Shown piece by piece: positions 10,478-21,906 of a stretch of DNA of 64,000 nucleotides. The notes under the pieces were generated by a model. That model did not search any database. It worked only from the letters and a program-made list of their open reading frames with translations, and had not been told where the DNA came from. This DNA comes from Pholiota molesta (Eukaryota; Basidiomycota; Agaricomycetes; Agaricales; Strophariaceae): positions 1-64,000 of the forward strand of contig JACGCK010000173.1 of the NCBI GenBank assembly GCA_014925825.1. Direction: 5' to 3'. Each line of letters starts with the position of its first letter. The first letter of the stretch is position 1. The position numbers and the translations under genes are program-made.

Positions 10478-13059
10478 ATGGCAACAACTCTTCCTGGTAA
10501 GCTACATCTACCATCATAAATAACTTCCTATTGACTTTCTGGACGTCCCAGATCATCCTTCATCACCAGCCAATCAGGGCGTCGATGAGAACGGTCCACC
10601 AACTGCAGGCTCTATGTCCACTGATGCTGGATCACAAACTGGTCCCATTCCCAAAGAATCTGAGGAGACAGGTAAGTCGCTGCCAATTGCCCTGGCCAAA
10701 TCATTGCATCCATATAAACGATATTAAACTTTCGCAGGTTCTCCGAGCACCGACAACGAAACGTTGGTCAAGGCCTTGCGAAACGTAATCAGTACCCTTG
10801 TACGTCCATCCGATGGAGAAGATAAACACGGTCGGGACTCAGCAAATTTGGATTTTGTGACTCAACTTAACGGATTACCGTAGATGCGAATCGAAACACT
10901 TTGGGGCCCGACGGAGAACAGTTTGTGATCGCTCTGCAGAAATTCATGTCGTCATTTCTACGCTCTCAACGGGGTCCTGTGGGTGGTATTGAGGTGGAAT
11001 TGGAAGGTGTGTATCGCCAACTTCGATGTTGTCCACTTCTTCCGCATCGTTATGCTGGCACTCATTTCACACATTCTGAAACACAGAGAAAGGAACCGAC
11101 ATGCCCACTGCAGGGTCTCGGGCAACTACACACGACGATCTCAGCCCAAAAGATGTCGCGGATACGGCTCTGGAAGCGGAGCCAGTACCCGATAGCTCTG
11201 CGCTCGAGGAAAATACGAGTCAGGAACGTCTTGCATTGGTGAAGGGTACGTACGAATATTTGATCGGATTGTGCTACTCGCTCAGCGCTCCCTAATAATT
11301 TTTTTTTAGTCCCTAACGATGAATCTCCAGATATCGGAACTGTGATTTCCATTGGAAATTCACCGAGCATTTTGCATACAGGTAAATTCTTCTCGCCCGC
11401 TATCTCCCGGAGCTACAATGGTATTCACCTCGATGCGCAGATGAATTCGAGCAACGAAAGTCATGCTTCATCGACAAGGCTCTGAACGCACTCCGCGCAC
11501 ACGTCTTCAACAGCATGCCTATTCGCATGCTATGCTTCCAGCCGGTCCACTCCAAGCTCCAAATCACCCTCATTGAACGAGGCGAGATTTTCGCCCGCAT
11601 CGCTTCCACTCTCGTCCACGACGTTGACTTCCTACGCGTGTTCAAGAAGATCAACGACTTAAAGTCCCGCTTCAAAGTACCACGCAGCCGGTTCTTCTAC
11701 GGGAACACAGAACAGACTGTCAATGCCATCGACAGCGGCGCGGAAAAAGCAGAGCAAATGGTACTGAAGAGTGTGATACAGAAATATTCCAGATACGCTA
11801 TTCTGTCGCATACCTGGCTCCGTGGAAACTCGCGCGAAGTCACCTATGGCGATTGGATCCGGAGCGAATTCGACCCTCAGCAGCCAGGCTATCGCAAACT
11901 CGTTAATTTCTGCAGAACCGGCTGGAAAGACTATGGAGTCACCTTAGGTTGGATGGACACGGTCTGTATCAACAAGGAGAGCAGCGCAGAGCTCGATGAA
12001 TCGATCCGCTCCATGTATAAATGGTATCAAGGTGCCCATGTCTGCATCACCTACCTTGCGGAGACCGTGGCGCATTCGGATATGCCCAAGGATACCTGGT
12101 TTACGCGTGGATGGACATTGCAGGAGTTACTCGCGCCGTCCAACATCAAATTCTACAATGCAGACTGGGATAAATTTGTCGACTCTTCGGAGAGTGACAA
12201 AGACCACTCGATTATCACGAAAACAATCACAGAGGCGACAACAATTACAGTGTCTGAGCTGAAACAGGCTCAGCGCATGTTCAGTATTCCTATTTCGCGC
12301 AGAATGCAAATGGCCGCAAAGCGTCAAGTGACACGTGAAGAGGACAGCGCGTACTCCCTAATGGGTATTCTCAATGTCAGCATTGCGACTGCTTATGGAG
12401 AGGGTGCTGAACGAGCATTTTCTCGCCTTCTGCAGGCGGTACTGAACTCGACGTCCGACGACATTGTAGATATATTCAACTGGGCAGGTCCTGACCATTC
12501 ACAAGTCTCAGCTCTTCTTCCGTCTAGTCTACAATGTTATCTGGATCGCTCTTCAATCTTAGGCCAGACACATATTCAGGCAAAGCCTGTTGAACCTATA
12601 ATGTTCACCCACCTCGGATTGCGCATCACCATCCTGCTTATGCCCTCAATTTCAATCGAAAATGCCACTCAATCACCATGGGGAGATTATCATGCAATAG
12701 CTGATATCTGCCACTATCCTAGATTGCACTTCTCCACAAATGTCACTGGAAGTTACAGTGTATTAGATGCCGAGACCGACAGGATCTTCGACAACAATAC
12801 CTGGGACAACATAAATCAATTAGTGCTTGGGGTTTTGAACGTCCAAGGCAGCCACGAAATGATACGGGTTCCGCATCTCTGCCTTGCAGTGGCATTGACA
12901 TCTATTTTCGGCAGTCTTGAAAAACTTGCTACAAAAGCACCCGTTACTTTCACCTTGAACAAGGTACGTGGCCCCGATACAAGCTTGGATGATGGTTATT
13001 ATATCGAACGAAGAACGCTGGAAAGCCACGGAATGAAATTAGATACCCTGATTTTGTAG
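10478..13059 (+). CDS. HET-domain protein (heterokaryon-incompatibility type)
   Basis: The main exon, 11441-13059, encodes the HET domain: YAILSHTWL, EVTYGDW, the central block WMDTVCINKESSAELDESIR, AHVCITYL and RGWTLQELLAP, followed by about 300 residues without a recognised domain. HET domains occur in fungal proteins that trigger cell death after non-self recognition; what this one detects is unknown. Small exons upstream are supported by good splice sites: 10478-10496, 10552-10671, 10738 to about 10803, about 10884-11008, about 11114-11245 and 11310-11381. They encode a disordered Ser/Thr/Glu-rich N-terminus starting MATTLPDHPSSPANQ. Joints around 10800 and 11010 need weak donors to hold the frame and are uncertain. 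The gene lies between two pieces of a broken ubiquitin-ligase gene. Confidence 0.8.
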
Positions 13060-13499
13060 ACAAAATATTTTAAAATCCCAAGGGCATCCGATTACGATTT
13101 ACTTAAAATCTTCTTTATTTCGTGACCAACTATTTAGATGAACAACCATCGTGAGTGGAATACAAACTTGATTTCCTGTAACCTTCAACAGCGTAGACGG
13201 TAAGGCTCACGTACTCACCAGGCGACGCGAGGAACGGGTTACGGCGGCAACAATGGTATCATGCCAAATTGGCTCCTTGTCTCAACGTCGTCAATGTATC
13301 TGAGCCGTTTCCGACCATACTAAAATCATCCCGGAGCGGGAAAGGATGTAAGAGGACGCAAATGTGAGAGTGGCGTACAGCAAAGGACAAAGAAGCCTGG
13401 GGAGGCTGAAGGACGCTGAAGGAACTCTGAGGAGATAATACGCATAAGAAAAATTATTAGGTATGTATATCTTGTGCGGAAGATGCGCGGGGTCGCAAC
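13060..13499. other. intergenic, 3' flank of HET gene
   Basis: AT-rich next to the HET stop, then a stretch that may be decayed downstream sequence of the ligase fragment. No intact gene. Confidence 0.4.
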
Positions 13500-13978
13500 G
13501 TACTCGAGTCCAAGAGCCTAAAGAGCTTCTCATGCATCGCAGCCCTGCGTGGCAGAGGTGTCTTCGCGTGAGGAATGCATGCCGCCAGGAAGTGCCTCTG
13601 CGCGCAATAACGAGACCTCTTGTACCCTAGAAGTGCATGCAAGGAGCGAGGCGGAGGATGATGCGCGCTCAGTCGAGGCGTACGCCTTAACGCAAGTGAT
13701 GCAGAACAGGTGGGTCACGGAGCACTGAACCATTTGCGCCTTTGGAAAGGATGATATGGTGAATTGGTCAACACGCGAGTATAACGTGAATAGCGGCGGA
13801 AGACGCGAGGAAATGAAGTGATATGCACGAATGAGTAATACGCGAAACAACACTGGCACTCCATCCCTCCGTCCTCGTCCTCGGGGCAGCGTTCTCCACA
13901 GGCGCGTCGATGCTCTGAGAGGATGCAGTGGAGTAGTTTCGGGGTGTATGCAAAGGGCACTGGAGGTGGATCTGAAGA
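13500..13978 (-). pseudogene. RING-region fragment of an RNF216-like RBR ubiquitin ligase
   Basis: On the minus strand, after a plausible acceptor near 13975, the frame reads CPEDEDGGMECQCCFAYYSF. An intron of about 90 bases follows (GTGCAT donor, ending CCAAAG), and then AQMVQCSVTHLFCITCVKAY. The Cys/His pattern and the spacing CQCC...C...HLFC..C match the first RING of RNF216/TRIAD3-type ligases. Beyond this (about 13640 downwards) the frame decays, with only short ligase-like pieces, and no IBR or second RING is present. The upstream end stops where the 3' flank of the intact quinone oxidoreductase begins (about 14019). It therefore cannot make a complete ligase. Together with 8416-9551 it looks like one broken gene in two places, now in the wrong relative order. 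Confidence 0.6.
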
Positions 13979-14018
13979 AATGTGTGAATAGTTAGTATTT
14001 TACTTGGCGCTTTGGAAC

Positions 14019-14425
14019 GGCCATAGATTCATGTGGTAAGCCTAGAAATTTCGTCGTTATATTGACTCAGGAGCTACTTGACGAGCGGATGATGCGCCAT
14101 CCCAGCACGGGTCAATTCTAGTTATACATATTCAAGCAGATCGAAGATGACATTGGCGTAGTACATTCAGTGTTCTAGTTGACCCGAATCACAACCTTGC
14201 CAACGTGCTTTTGAGATTTCAAGTATCCATAAGCCTTCGCAGCATCCTGGAAGTCGAACACCGTGTCGACAATCGGAACAGTTTCGGCGGGGTTGGCTTC
14301 AATCAGGCGGATCATGTCCTGGAATCTATGGGTAACGTTCAGAGATGTGTCCAGGCTGCAGAGCGTCGAAAGACTGACAGGAAAACTGAGCCGACGTAGA
14401 TACCACGAACGATAGGAAGCCTGCT
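14019..14425 (-). repeat. source copy of the duplicated oxidoreductase 3' end
   Basis: Direct repeat partner of 8261-8680, about 5.75 kb away and in the same orientation. It covers part of exon 10 to about 155 bases of 3' flank. Confidence 0.85.
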
Positions 14426-15758
14426 GATGAGCGGTATGATCAGATTGCTCGGAGGAGCGTCCTAGAAGACAAACGAGTAATTTTATAAGCATCGCGATGC
14501 CGGTTCAACTTCATAACACTCACTCCGGATACGAAACCAATAACACCAATAGAGCCGCCGAGTTTCGTAGAATTTATAGATTTTTCCAATGTTCCTTGTC
14601 CACCAACCTAAAAATTCAAAATGAGCTATGCACCGCGGAGAGTGATACGTCAAACGCGGGATATTCACCTCAACCGTATGGTCGACTCCACGACCATTCG
14701 TCTAAAATTCAGTCAGAAGTGAAAACGGCAAGCGTTTCGAAAGACTCACAATCTTGAGAACTTCCTTATGCCAATCAGGCGTCTCCTTATAGTTTATAAG
14801 ATGCTTGGCGCCATGCTTTTGAGCAATCTTCAACTTCTCGTTAGAAGATGAGGTCGCAATCACGGTCGCTCCGGCAGCGACGGCGAATTGAAGAGCAAAC
14901 CTATCCAGCAAGTGAATGAGTGGACATTATCCCTACATCAAGGTGGAAACCTACATAGATACTCCTCCGGTTCCTTGAACAAGCACACTATCACCGGCTT
15001 TGAGTGGGTGGGGTCCATAGAGCGAGTTATACGCGGTCAAAGCAGCGCAACTGTAAGAAGGTGAGATTCTCTGCGGGCTACTTGGTGGCACCCGGTACTT
15101 ACGGTAAAGTCGATGCTTGTTCGTAAGTAAAGTGCTCAGGGATACGAACCAGGGACTGATTCGAGGCCGAATCAGAAAGGAAATTCAGGGACAAAAAGGA
15201 TGTAGAACGCACCTGTGCTGGGAAATTCCTGTACTGTGTCAAAACTCCGGGAGATTGACCACCCAACGAGGTGGCATAAATCTCGTCGGACTGGTCTCCC
15301 AAGTACGTCCAGAAATTAGAAGACACCCTATCACCCGCCTTCCAGCCCTTGACTTCGTCACCCACAGCGAGGACTTCGCCAGCCATGTCCGAGCATGGAA
15401 CAGTGCCGGGTTTACTGGAAAAAGACGAGGTTAAACATATGACGATGTCATTGAACTAGACGCTCGTACGCGACGGGGTAGAAGCCTATGATGGCACCAA
15501 GGTCGCGATACTGCAACGACGTGAGCGTTTCCATGATGTGGACTCATAATGTAGTGATAGCGCACCTGGAGGGAAACGGCATGTACTTTGACTAGGACCT
15601 CATTAGATTTAGTCTTGCTAATTGGTTTTTCCTTGATTGCGAGGTTGTTGCACGACCCAATCTAGAAGTCAATGTCAGCTCATGTAGGTGGGCTTGGCGA
15701 TGTAAAAACCTGCCTCTGTGATTTCGTACTGTTTAGTCGTCGTTGGGAGATTAGACAT
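14175..15758 (-). CDS. quinone oxidoreductase / zinc-type alcohol dehydrogenase-like (MDR) protein
   Basis: Eleven exons (15714-15758, 15566-15661, 15470-15510, 15213-15414, 15103-15155, 14955-15050, 14750-14900, 14669-14701, 14524-14607, 14379-14461, 14175-14325) give 344 residues. The fold is that of medium-chain NAD(P)H-dependent reductases: a GroES-like N-terminal half (SNEVLVKVHAVSLQ, CSDMAGEVLAVGDEV), then a Rossmann domain with GTGGVS at about 172-177 and ATVIATSSSNEKL. The C-terminal half ends in HVGKVVIRVN. Catalytic zinc ligands are not evident, as in quinone reductase-like members. The first intron is only frame-consistent as a GC-AG intron (donor AG|GCAGGT at 15713); the nearby GT donor gives a stop. 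The substrate is unknown. Its last exon and 3' flank are duplicated at 8261-8680. Confidence 0.88.
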
Positions 15759-16166
15759 GATGTTGTGGCAATGTTGTGGGCAAGTTGTGGGATAGAATGC
15801 GGTAACTTGTCATCATCCAGCTGTTGGCGTTTTATTGGTTTTAAGTGGGATGTCTCGTCCATTTGGAACAGTACCATCCATTTGAAACTGTCTCTTCCAT
15901 TGGGGGCGCGAGATTCAATTGAAAGTTTCATGAAGCATCCAGTTGTGCCACTGTTGTGGCGGGGAAATTTCACACGCCACATAACCGCGCTGCCCGAGAC
16001 GGCGCGCGCAGCGCCAGCTAGCGCCAGCACAAGTGCCCAACCAGGCCGCGAAAGTTCACGCAGCCTATATCATGGCCTTCAATCATAATATCATCAACAA
16101 CCAGCACTTCAAATTCAATTCAGACAGTCAAAACAAGCTTTATACGTAGTGTTCGAGCAACGAAGT
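15759..16166. other. intergenic, promoter side of the oxidoreductase
   Basis: About 400 bases between the oxidoreductase start and the stop of the truncated CVNH-like gene, both minus strand. Open frames on both strands here show no recognisable protein. Confidence 0.45.
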
Positions 16167-16650
16167 TTAGATACTTAGCCTAAGGATACCCTTATCACTG
16201 CATAAGCCCATTGACAGGAATTGCGCCTGCTTCGCATTGCGGTTTTGCCTGAATTTATCGGGTATTACAGGTGCAGTAGAATCAACCGACCCCGTTGTCT
16301 GCGAGAATGGTTCCTCCGTTTCCGCAGTATCGAGGCAGGAAGTAGTAACAGTCAAGAAGTTGCTACCAGCCTGAAGATCGGAGAATATGCAGGTTCCATC
16401 TGAGTCTCCACTAAATAATAATTGAGAAAGTAAATATGAGGACGGTTCAACTTTCGGATAGATAGGGAAAGAGACTGACTTGACTTGGCAGCCGATAATG
16501 CCATTATTGTTGACGGTGCATGCGCCCAGTGCGATGCTAATTGCCTGGTCGCCTCCGTTGGTCGACTGGCATGTAGCAGAGAGGATGGTTTTACATATAC
16601 GGGGCATGGAAATATCGACGAAGATCTAGATATTTTCTTGATCAACTGCT
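16167..16650 (-). pseudogene. truncated CVNH-like (cyanovirin-N homology) gene
   Basis: On the minus strand the frame reads ILSATCQSTNG and ACTVNNNGIIGCQVN, the second half of a first CVNH repeat. A spliced exon (intron about 16416-16480, same donor context CAAGTCAA|GT as the neighbour) continues GTCIFSDLQAGSNFL and a second Cys-containing stretch. No start codon with a signal peptide lies upstream: the frame closes at a stop just before the first recognisable repeat. The second repeat also lacks the conserved ending seen in the neighbour. It is most simply a 5'-truncated paralogue of 16934-17471; a missed distant first exon is the alternative. Confidence 0.5.
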
Positions 16651-16933
16651 CATTAGGCGCAACGTGGAAGGCAGCGTTGATACATTAACCTTTCAAACTG
16701 AGGAGCTTTCCATAACCTCTCAATACAAGGGCAGTTTTAGTCTGGTTAAGCGATAAGATATGGTATCTTGGCCGCAGATTACTGCTCTTCACATTTAGCG
16801 CTTGCCTTTAGGCGCCCATCCAAAAAATATACTTACTACGTGAGTTCGACTTCAATCCCAATGGGAGTTGTTAATGAAATATATAATACAACTATTGATT
16901 CATGACATGATAAGCCTGGTAAAGGATTAGTGC

Positions 16934-17471
16934 TCAGCAGCCGAGGTTGCCATTGTTGTTGCTCAAGCAGGCGTCTAAGGTCGCCGAGTCAGGACTCGTA
17001 TTACAAGGAGATGCGTTTCGCGAAGGGCAGGAATACTTACCCAGATTGAAGCCGGACGTTGTGACTCTCACTCCAGCAGCGTTGAGGCAGGCAGCATCAA
17101 TAAACAAAGAGTTGCTGACGCCCCCAGAGGGTGCATTGGTCCGGATGTTACTGAAAATACAGCTCGATCCAGCACCACCACTAAATTAACGGTCATATAT
17201 TAGTATAGGGTTTGAACTCAAGAGGACAGAAGAAGAATGACACTAACTTGACTTGACAACCTATAGCGCCGTTTTGGTTGCCCGTGCATTGGCTCAGTGG
17301 AATGTTGCCGGTTAGCTGAGTGATGCCATTTTGCTCAAAGCAGGTCGCAGCTATGTTTGCAGTACCGGGCACAATAGACCAGTCGAAGCAAGTGTCTGCG
17401 GCGTTGCTGGCTATCGCAAAACGACCAGCAAGGGCTAAAAAGAGGATGAGAGCCTGAGATGGGAGTATCAT
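16934..17471 (-). CDS. secreted CVNH-like (cyanovirin-N homology) protein
   Basis: Three exons (17248-17471, 17041-17180, 16934-16974) give 134 residues. Residues 1-24 (MILPSQALILFLALAG...) are a signal peptide. Two similar halves follow: CFDWSIVPGTANIAATC...LSQCTGNQNGAIGC, and CIFSNI...LFIDAACLN...LDACLSNNNGNLGC at the C-terminus. The paired repeats with a conserved N(N/Q)NG(A/N)xGC ending fit the CVNH fold, which in characterised fungal members binds mannose-type glycans; sugar binding here is inferred. An even number of cysteines suits a disulfide-bonded extracellular protein. Start chosen at 17471 because it begins the signal peptide and lies 65 bases after a TATA-like box. Confidence 0.72.
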
Positions 17472-17535
17472 TTGCAAGCGATTCGGGGTGAGGGGTAGGA
17501 TGGGTGCCCAGCTAAGTGGCAAACCTGGCAGTCGA

Positions 17536-17543
17536 CTTAAATA
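17536..17543 (-). promoter_or_regulatory. TATA-like box of the CVNH-like gene
   Basis: TATTTAAG on the minus strand, 65 bases upstream of the ATG at 17471. A T/C-rich leader follows. Confidence 0.45.
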
Positions 17544-18051
17544 CTGCACAAAAGCTTCGTATGCTCTAACAGATTTAGATCAGAATTGGAAGATTCCTGT
17601 TCGTATACATCGAAATTTCAGGATCAAACAGTTGCGGACCGCATGGAATGCGATAACATCTATTTTTTGGCCTCAGGTCAATGCATGCTTATAGCACTTC
17701 GGAATGACTTCAAATTCACATGAACGGTGCACATGATAGGCATGAGCGAATGAACATACCTATTTCCTTACGGTTTTCCGAAGCTTCTACGTGGTACCGC
17801 GGCCGGTACCGTGTCAAGGAATCATCAGCAGGTCTGACCAGGTCATAACTCTGAACGAAACCATTGAAATCAGGGCCATCTTTTTGGTGTATTGTGCTGC
17901 GAGCGCATCCCGACCCGGAGTTCAGGATATTGGCAGTGTGCACCAGGCAAACTTCGGTGAGGCTTCACCGTGATAAGCTTCACCGATCCCGAAAGGGAGG
18001 CTGTGATCAATTTGTTTAGCGATCATATCAACTTTCGCACAAACGGCCACG
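17544..18051. other. divergent intergenic region
   Basis: About 500 bases between the CVNH-like promoter and the RPP40 start. No further gene recognised. Confidence 0.45.
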
Positions 18052-19710
18052 ATGGACGTCAGTCCTTCATCAACGAAACGACGCGTCAAAGTGACCTCTG
18101 GATCCCTGCCGTCATCCAAAATACACACTCTCGCAGCATGCCATCCGTTCTCGCAGCAGGTGGGTCTTCTGAGTCGTCCCAGCAGAAGACCGCTGTGCCG
18201 TGGAGTCGAGGGAACAGAAAGCTCATCACACATCTGTCGACCAGCTTGATATCGTCTTCCCGACGCCGAAGATCCCTTCTTTCTGTGACGCGCTTGAAAA
18301 GATTGAAACAGGCTACGGGAAGGGCAAGGCGAGGCTTTTTGATGTGGTGAACAGTGCCGATGCATTCCTGAACTCCGGGGAAGGGAGCCATGATAGGTGC
18401 GTCCGTGCTCACTCTGCTTTGGTCTGTTCTTGAATATCCCATGTACTGATAATATGTCGGTAGTAATCTGCTGGTCGTGAACACAGACCCTCATACGGAA
18501 GATTCATGGTGCATTGACCCTCGCGGGCACCTTACACTCTCCGTATCAAAAGAAACATACGAGCGGCTTGGGCTTGTAGGAAAGCCCTTGCCTTTCAAGG
18601 GGCATGATGAAAAACACAGTATGTGATGTCTAGAAACTCTTCATGTCGTTGAATCCTCGTTGATGCTGCTAGGAAGCTATCGACATCCCCTTGCATAAGA
18701 ATGCTCAATCTCCCGCAATCCAGGCTCGCGTGAAGGCAGCCATGGCGAAATTCGACCATGTACGCGCGGGTGAGCTGGGCGTAGAGAGTGGCACTTGGGA
18801 TGTTATATATTGCTCGAAAGGTGGGTATCAACATTGTTCTATTGATCGCTTATTTTGTTACATTCAGCCGCGATCTTGAATGATAGAGTATGTTAACACT
18901 GGGCACTTTCTTTTAGATCCAGGCGCAACATCGCCTACTACATCATTCCAAGACTGCCAATGGCATCGCGTGCAGTGCACGAAAAACGACCTGCAGGACG
19001 TGCACGTTCCTATCCTCTCGCTGTCCCCACAGCCTTCTCCTACCAACAGGAAAATGCACCAATCCAGAAAAGAATTGACTGCGCAAAACGACTTGGCTGA
19101 GGCGCTGGATCATTGGAACAGACGCACTGAGAGTCTATTTGAGTGGGTGGGCATGGCATGCCTTGGTGCACAACGGTAAGCACTTCATTCTCATGACATA
19201 TTCCCGGATCCTGATATACTTCCATGCTGAAGGCTCAACGCGAATGATCGCGCCGACCCGTACGTCGCGCTATACGAGCCGCCCGAACCCACCCGCGTGC
19301 AAGGCATCACGCACCTGCGCTGGCGCGGTCTTCTTGCGCCCGGCTTCGTCACGGACGTGCTTGACACCGTCATGTTCGTCTATCCTAGTCTCCGAGCGAT
19401 CGTCTATTGATGCGCCCTTCTGTACAGAAAAACTCTACAGGCCCCCTCAGAGCCGGAGAGCCTCTCGACGCTTCCTGATTTTGTCAGTGTAACTGCGCAC
19501 GCACTGACGATCGCGCCGGTGTCGTATATCCCGTATACTCAGAGTGCGCCCGGCGGCGCCTTGCAATCTCCTCCTCCGGAGAAAGTGCCAGCGAAGGTGC
19601 CTACTGCTATGGGCGAAGATACGTGGAGCCTTGTGTTAGGGAGGCAGAGTGATGGTCTGAAGTGGTGTTTGGCCGAGAGTGTTGGGCAGGGCGATGCGCG
19701 GTGGGGTTAA
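18052..19710 (+). CDS. RPP40: RNase P/MRP protein subunit Rpp40
   Basis: Seven exons (18052-18159, 18218-18396, 18464-18618, 18677-18820, 18917-19175, 19233-19373, 19428-19710) give 422 residues. The N-terminus has the Rpp40 pattern RVKVTSGSLPSSK followed by a block leading to HPFSQQ, then DQLDIVFPTP. Later blocks include NTDPHTEDSWCIDPRGHLTL and the conserved C-terminal core FEWVGMACLGAQ with GITHLRWRGLLAPGF. Rpp40 is a protein subunit of the nuclear ribonucleoprotein enzymes that process the 5' ends of tRNA precursors (RNase P) and rRNA precursors (RNase MRP). Exon 4 needs the acceptor GGAAG| at 18676, four bases after a more obvious CTAG, to hold the frame. Identification is strong. Confidence 0.88.
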
Positions 19711-20246
19711 TGAAATGCCCTGGTTATACCTATTGAGTCTGTTATAATTATCTTGGGTGTCGTGGATTAATTGTAGTCATCTTAGTCCATATAACAAGGC
19801 GGAACCCAATTGATTATTCAGGTTTCGCGCACAAGTCTTCATAATTTGCAAGGGGAAATATGTTGACAGGAGACTCTGGCAAAAGATACTTTTAACATTC
19901 ATCCGAACATAACTGCTGAAAACTGCGGCGAACTCTGCGTAGACTTTTATCTTATTGCATATCAATCACTCAAAGAGTTTTCAGTGCAGCCTCCCATGTA
20001 GGTCGGGGCTGATCATAATATTACATGTTAGTTGTATACCCAAGGGGATGATATCTATGGAATCTACGAAGTACGGGATGGCACACGCATGCATGCCTGC
20101 GTGTTTACATACATGGACGTAAAGCAATTATGCCAGGTAACAGGTGTATGCAGCGGCAGCGAGAAAATGGGTGGTAATAAATATGCGGATGTGGTATCGA
20201 GTGTGAGGGTGTCAATATATGGAGGTGTGCGGAACTCAGAAGACAC
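19711..20246. other. intergenic between converging genes
   Basis: Shared 3' region of RPP40 (plus) and ERG13 (minus). AT-rich, with no gene recognised. Confidence 0.5.
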
Positions 20247-21906
20247 TTAAGCAAGAGGGGCGCGGAGGTATTTGCGCCTGTACTTGGCATCGACGCTGTC
20301 GAGGTAATATGAGCCTGGCCAGATGTTGTCAACTGAACCCTCCGGGGTATAGTTCACTGCATTGTGGTTCTTCTCGCGGAGCTAGAAGAATTATGTTCAG
20401 TAAACATAAAACGATGGAAGGAAGAATAAAACGTACAGCGAGGGCATCAACAAATTCTTGACATGGCACCACCTTCATCTGCGACAGACGGGGGAGGAGG
20501 TTCATCCTCTTTTGAATGTCAGAGACATCGCCCTTAATTCTGGCCGTCCAGAAAGTCGACGCGCAACCACTTCCGAAGGAGAACAAGGACACGCGCTTGT
20601 TTAGCAGCGTCTGAGGCTCGACCGACGCCAACAGCGACGCTAGGCAGCCGTAGAGCGAGGCGGTGTACATGTTACCGAGGCGGCGCGAGCAGGCCATGCC
20701 AGGGTCGGTCTTTTGGGCGAATGATGCTTTTGAAGCGGCGACGAAGACCTTTTCGACGTTCTTGTCGGTAAGCGAGGCAGCATGGGTGTGGGCGAGGAGG
20801 GTTTCGGGTTCAGGGATGTTGGCGAAGCGGGGGGCTTTGGGGTTGGCGATGAAGTCGCTGAACATGAGGCGGGCGTGGCCCTTGACGGCTTGCTTGCCGT
20901 ATGGGCTGTGGAAGATCGCGTAGTCGACATCCTCAAGCGAGAAGCCTGCATCAGCAGGCTTCTCTGCCGCATGTCCGTTGAGCTGAGCGCGCTTGGCAGC
21001 CTTTGCGGTCTTCTCGCGGAAGGTAGCGTATGCAGCATCGAGAGCCGCCACGTAGGTCACAACGGAAACGGGGCCATCGACCTCAGGATATTCCGAGGAT
21101 AGATTGGGCTTATAGAAGTCATAGGTGTTGGCCATGTAGGTTCCATGGATGGCTAATTACGGAATAGATCAGAGTTGTTCTAATAATGAATCTGACATGT
21201 GGCTTACGTTCAAATACAACAGGGGCATTAGGTCCAATCAACATGGCACATGCACCAGCACCGCCAGCAGGACGAGCAGCACCCTCGGCGTAGATGGCAA
21301 TGTCGCCCGAGACGACAATAGCGTTACGACCGTCCCAGGAGCTAGACTCGATCCAGTTGATGGCGTTGAAGAGCGCAGCTGTTCCTCCGTAGCAGGCGTT
21401 CTTCGAGTCGATACCCTCAATGTCGAAGTTTCCGGATTCAGCGAAGAGGTCCATGAGGGTGGTTTTCACGGATTTCGACTTGTCGATGATAGTCTCAGTG
21501 CCGACCTCGATACGTCCGATGGATTTGGGGTCGATGTTGAATTTTTCGAGGAGACCAGAGACAGCTAGGACGCGTCCTTCAGCATCGGTATACTCGGAAC
21601 TAGCTTGGGTGGTTGGAATGCTCACCATTCAACGCGAAGGAGTTGATATCTTCACGGTCATCTGGCCAAGCCATATACTCCTGACCGAGACCAATGGTGT
21701 ATTTGCCCTTCGAGACGCCATCGAATACTTCGAGATCAGCTTCAGAGACGCACTGAAAGTAAACGCGTTAGAAGGTCGAGGGGAGGGTAAATGATAAAGC
21801 AGCGCACACGACGGGGGAAGTAGACCTCCATGGCGAGGACACCGACATCCTTGGGGCGGGGAATCTCGACGTCGGCGGCGGTGGGCGCGTTAAGAGGAAT
21901 AGTCAT
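20247..21906 (-). CDS. ERG13: hydroxymethylglutaryl-CoA synthase
   Basis: Five exons (21808-21906, 21626-21752, 21208-21564, 20437-21152, 20247-20381) give 477 residues, a normal length for the family. It condenses acetyl-CoA with acetoacetyl-CoA to HMG-CoA, the step before HMG-CoA reductase in the mevalonate/sterol pathway. The N-terminus has [16 protein letters not shown] and [12 protein letters not shown]. The acyl-accepting cysteine is in [14 protein letters not shown] (about Cys133). [20 protein letters not shown] carries the family's catalytic His region, and [11 protein letters not shown] and the C-terminal [14 protein letters not shown] are also typical. Introns are 55-61 bases and phases close exactly. 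It is a single intact copy, expected to be cytosolic. Confidence 0.95.

Noticed and set aside
15672..16088. Overlapping open frames on both strands upstream of the oxidoreductase
   Set aside because: No family pattern, no splice support, and they overlap the oxidoreductase start and promoter.
17922..18494. 190-codon minus-strand open frame over the RPP40 start
   Set aside because: The plus strand encodes the conserved Rpp40 N-terminus with good splice sites, so the minus frame is a shadow.
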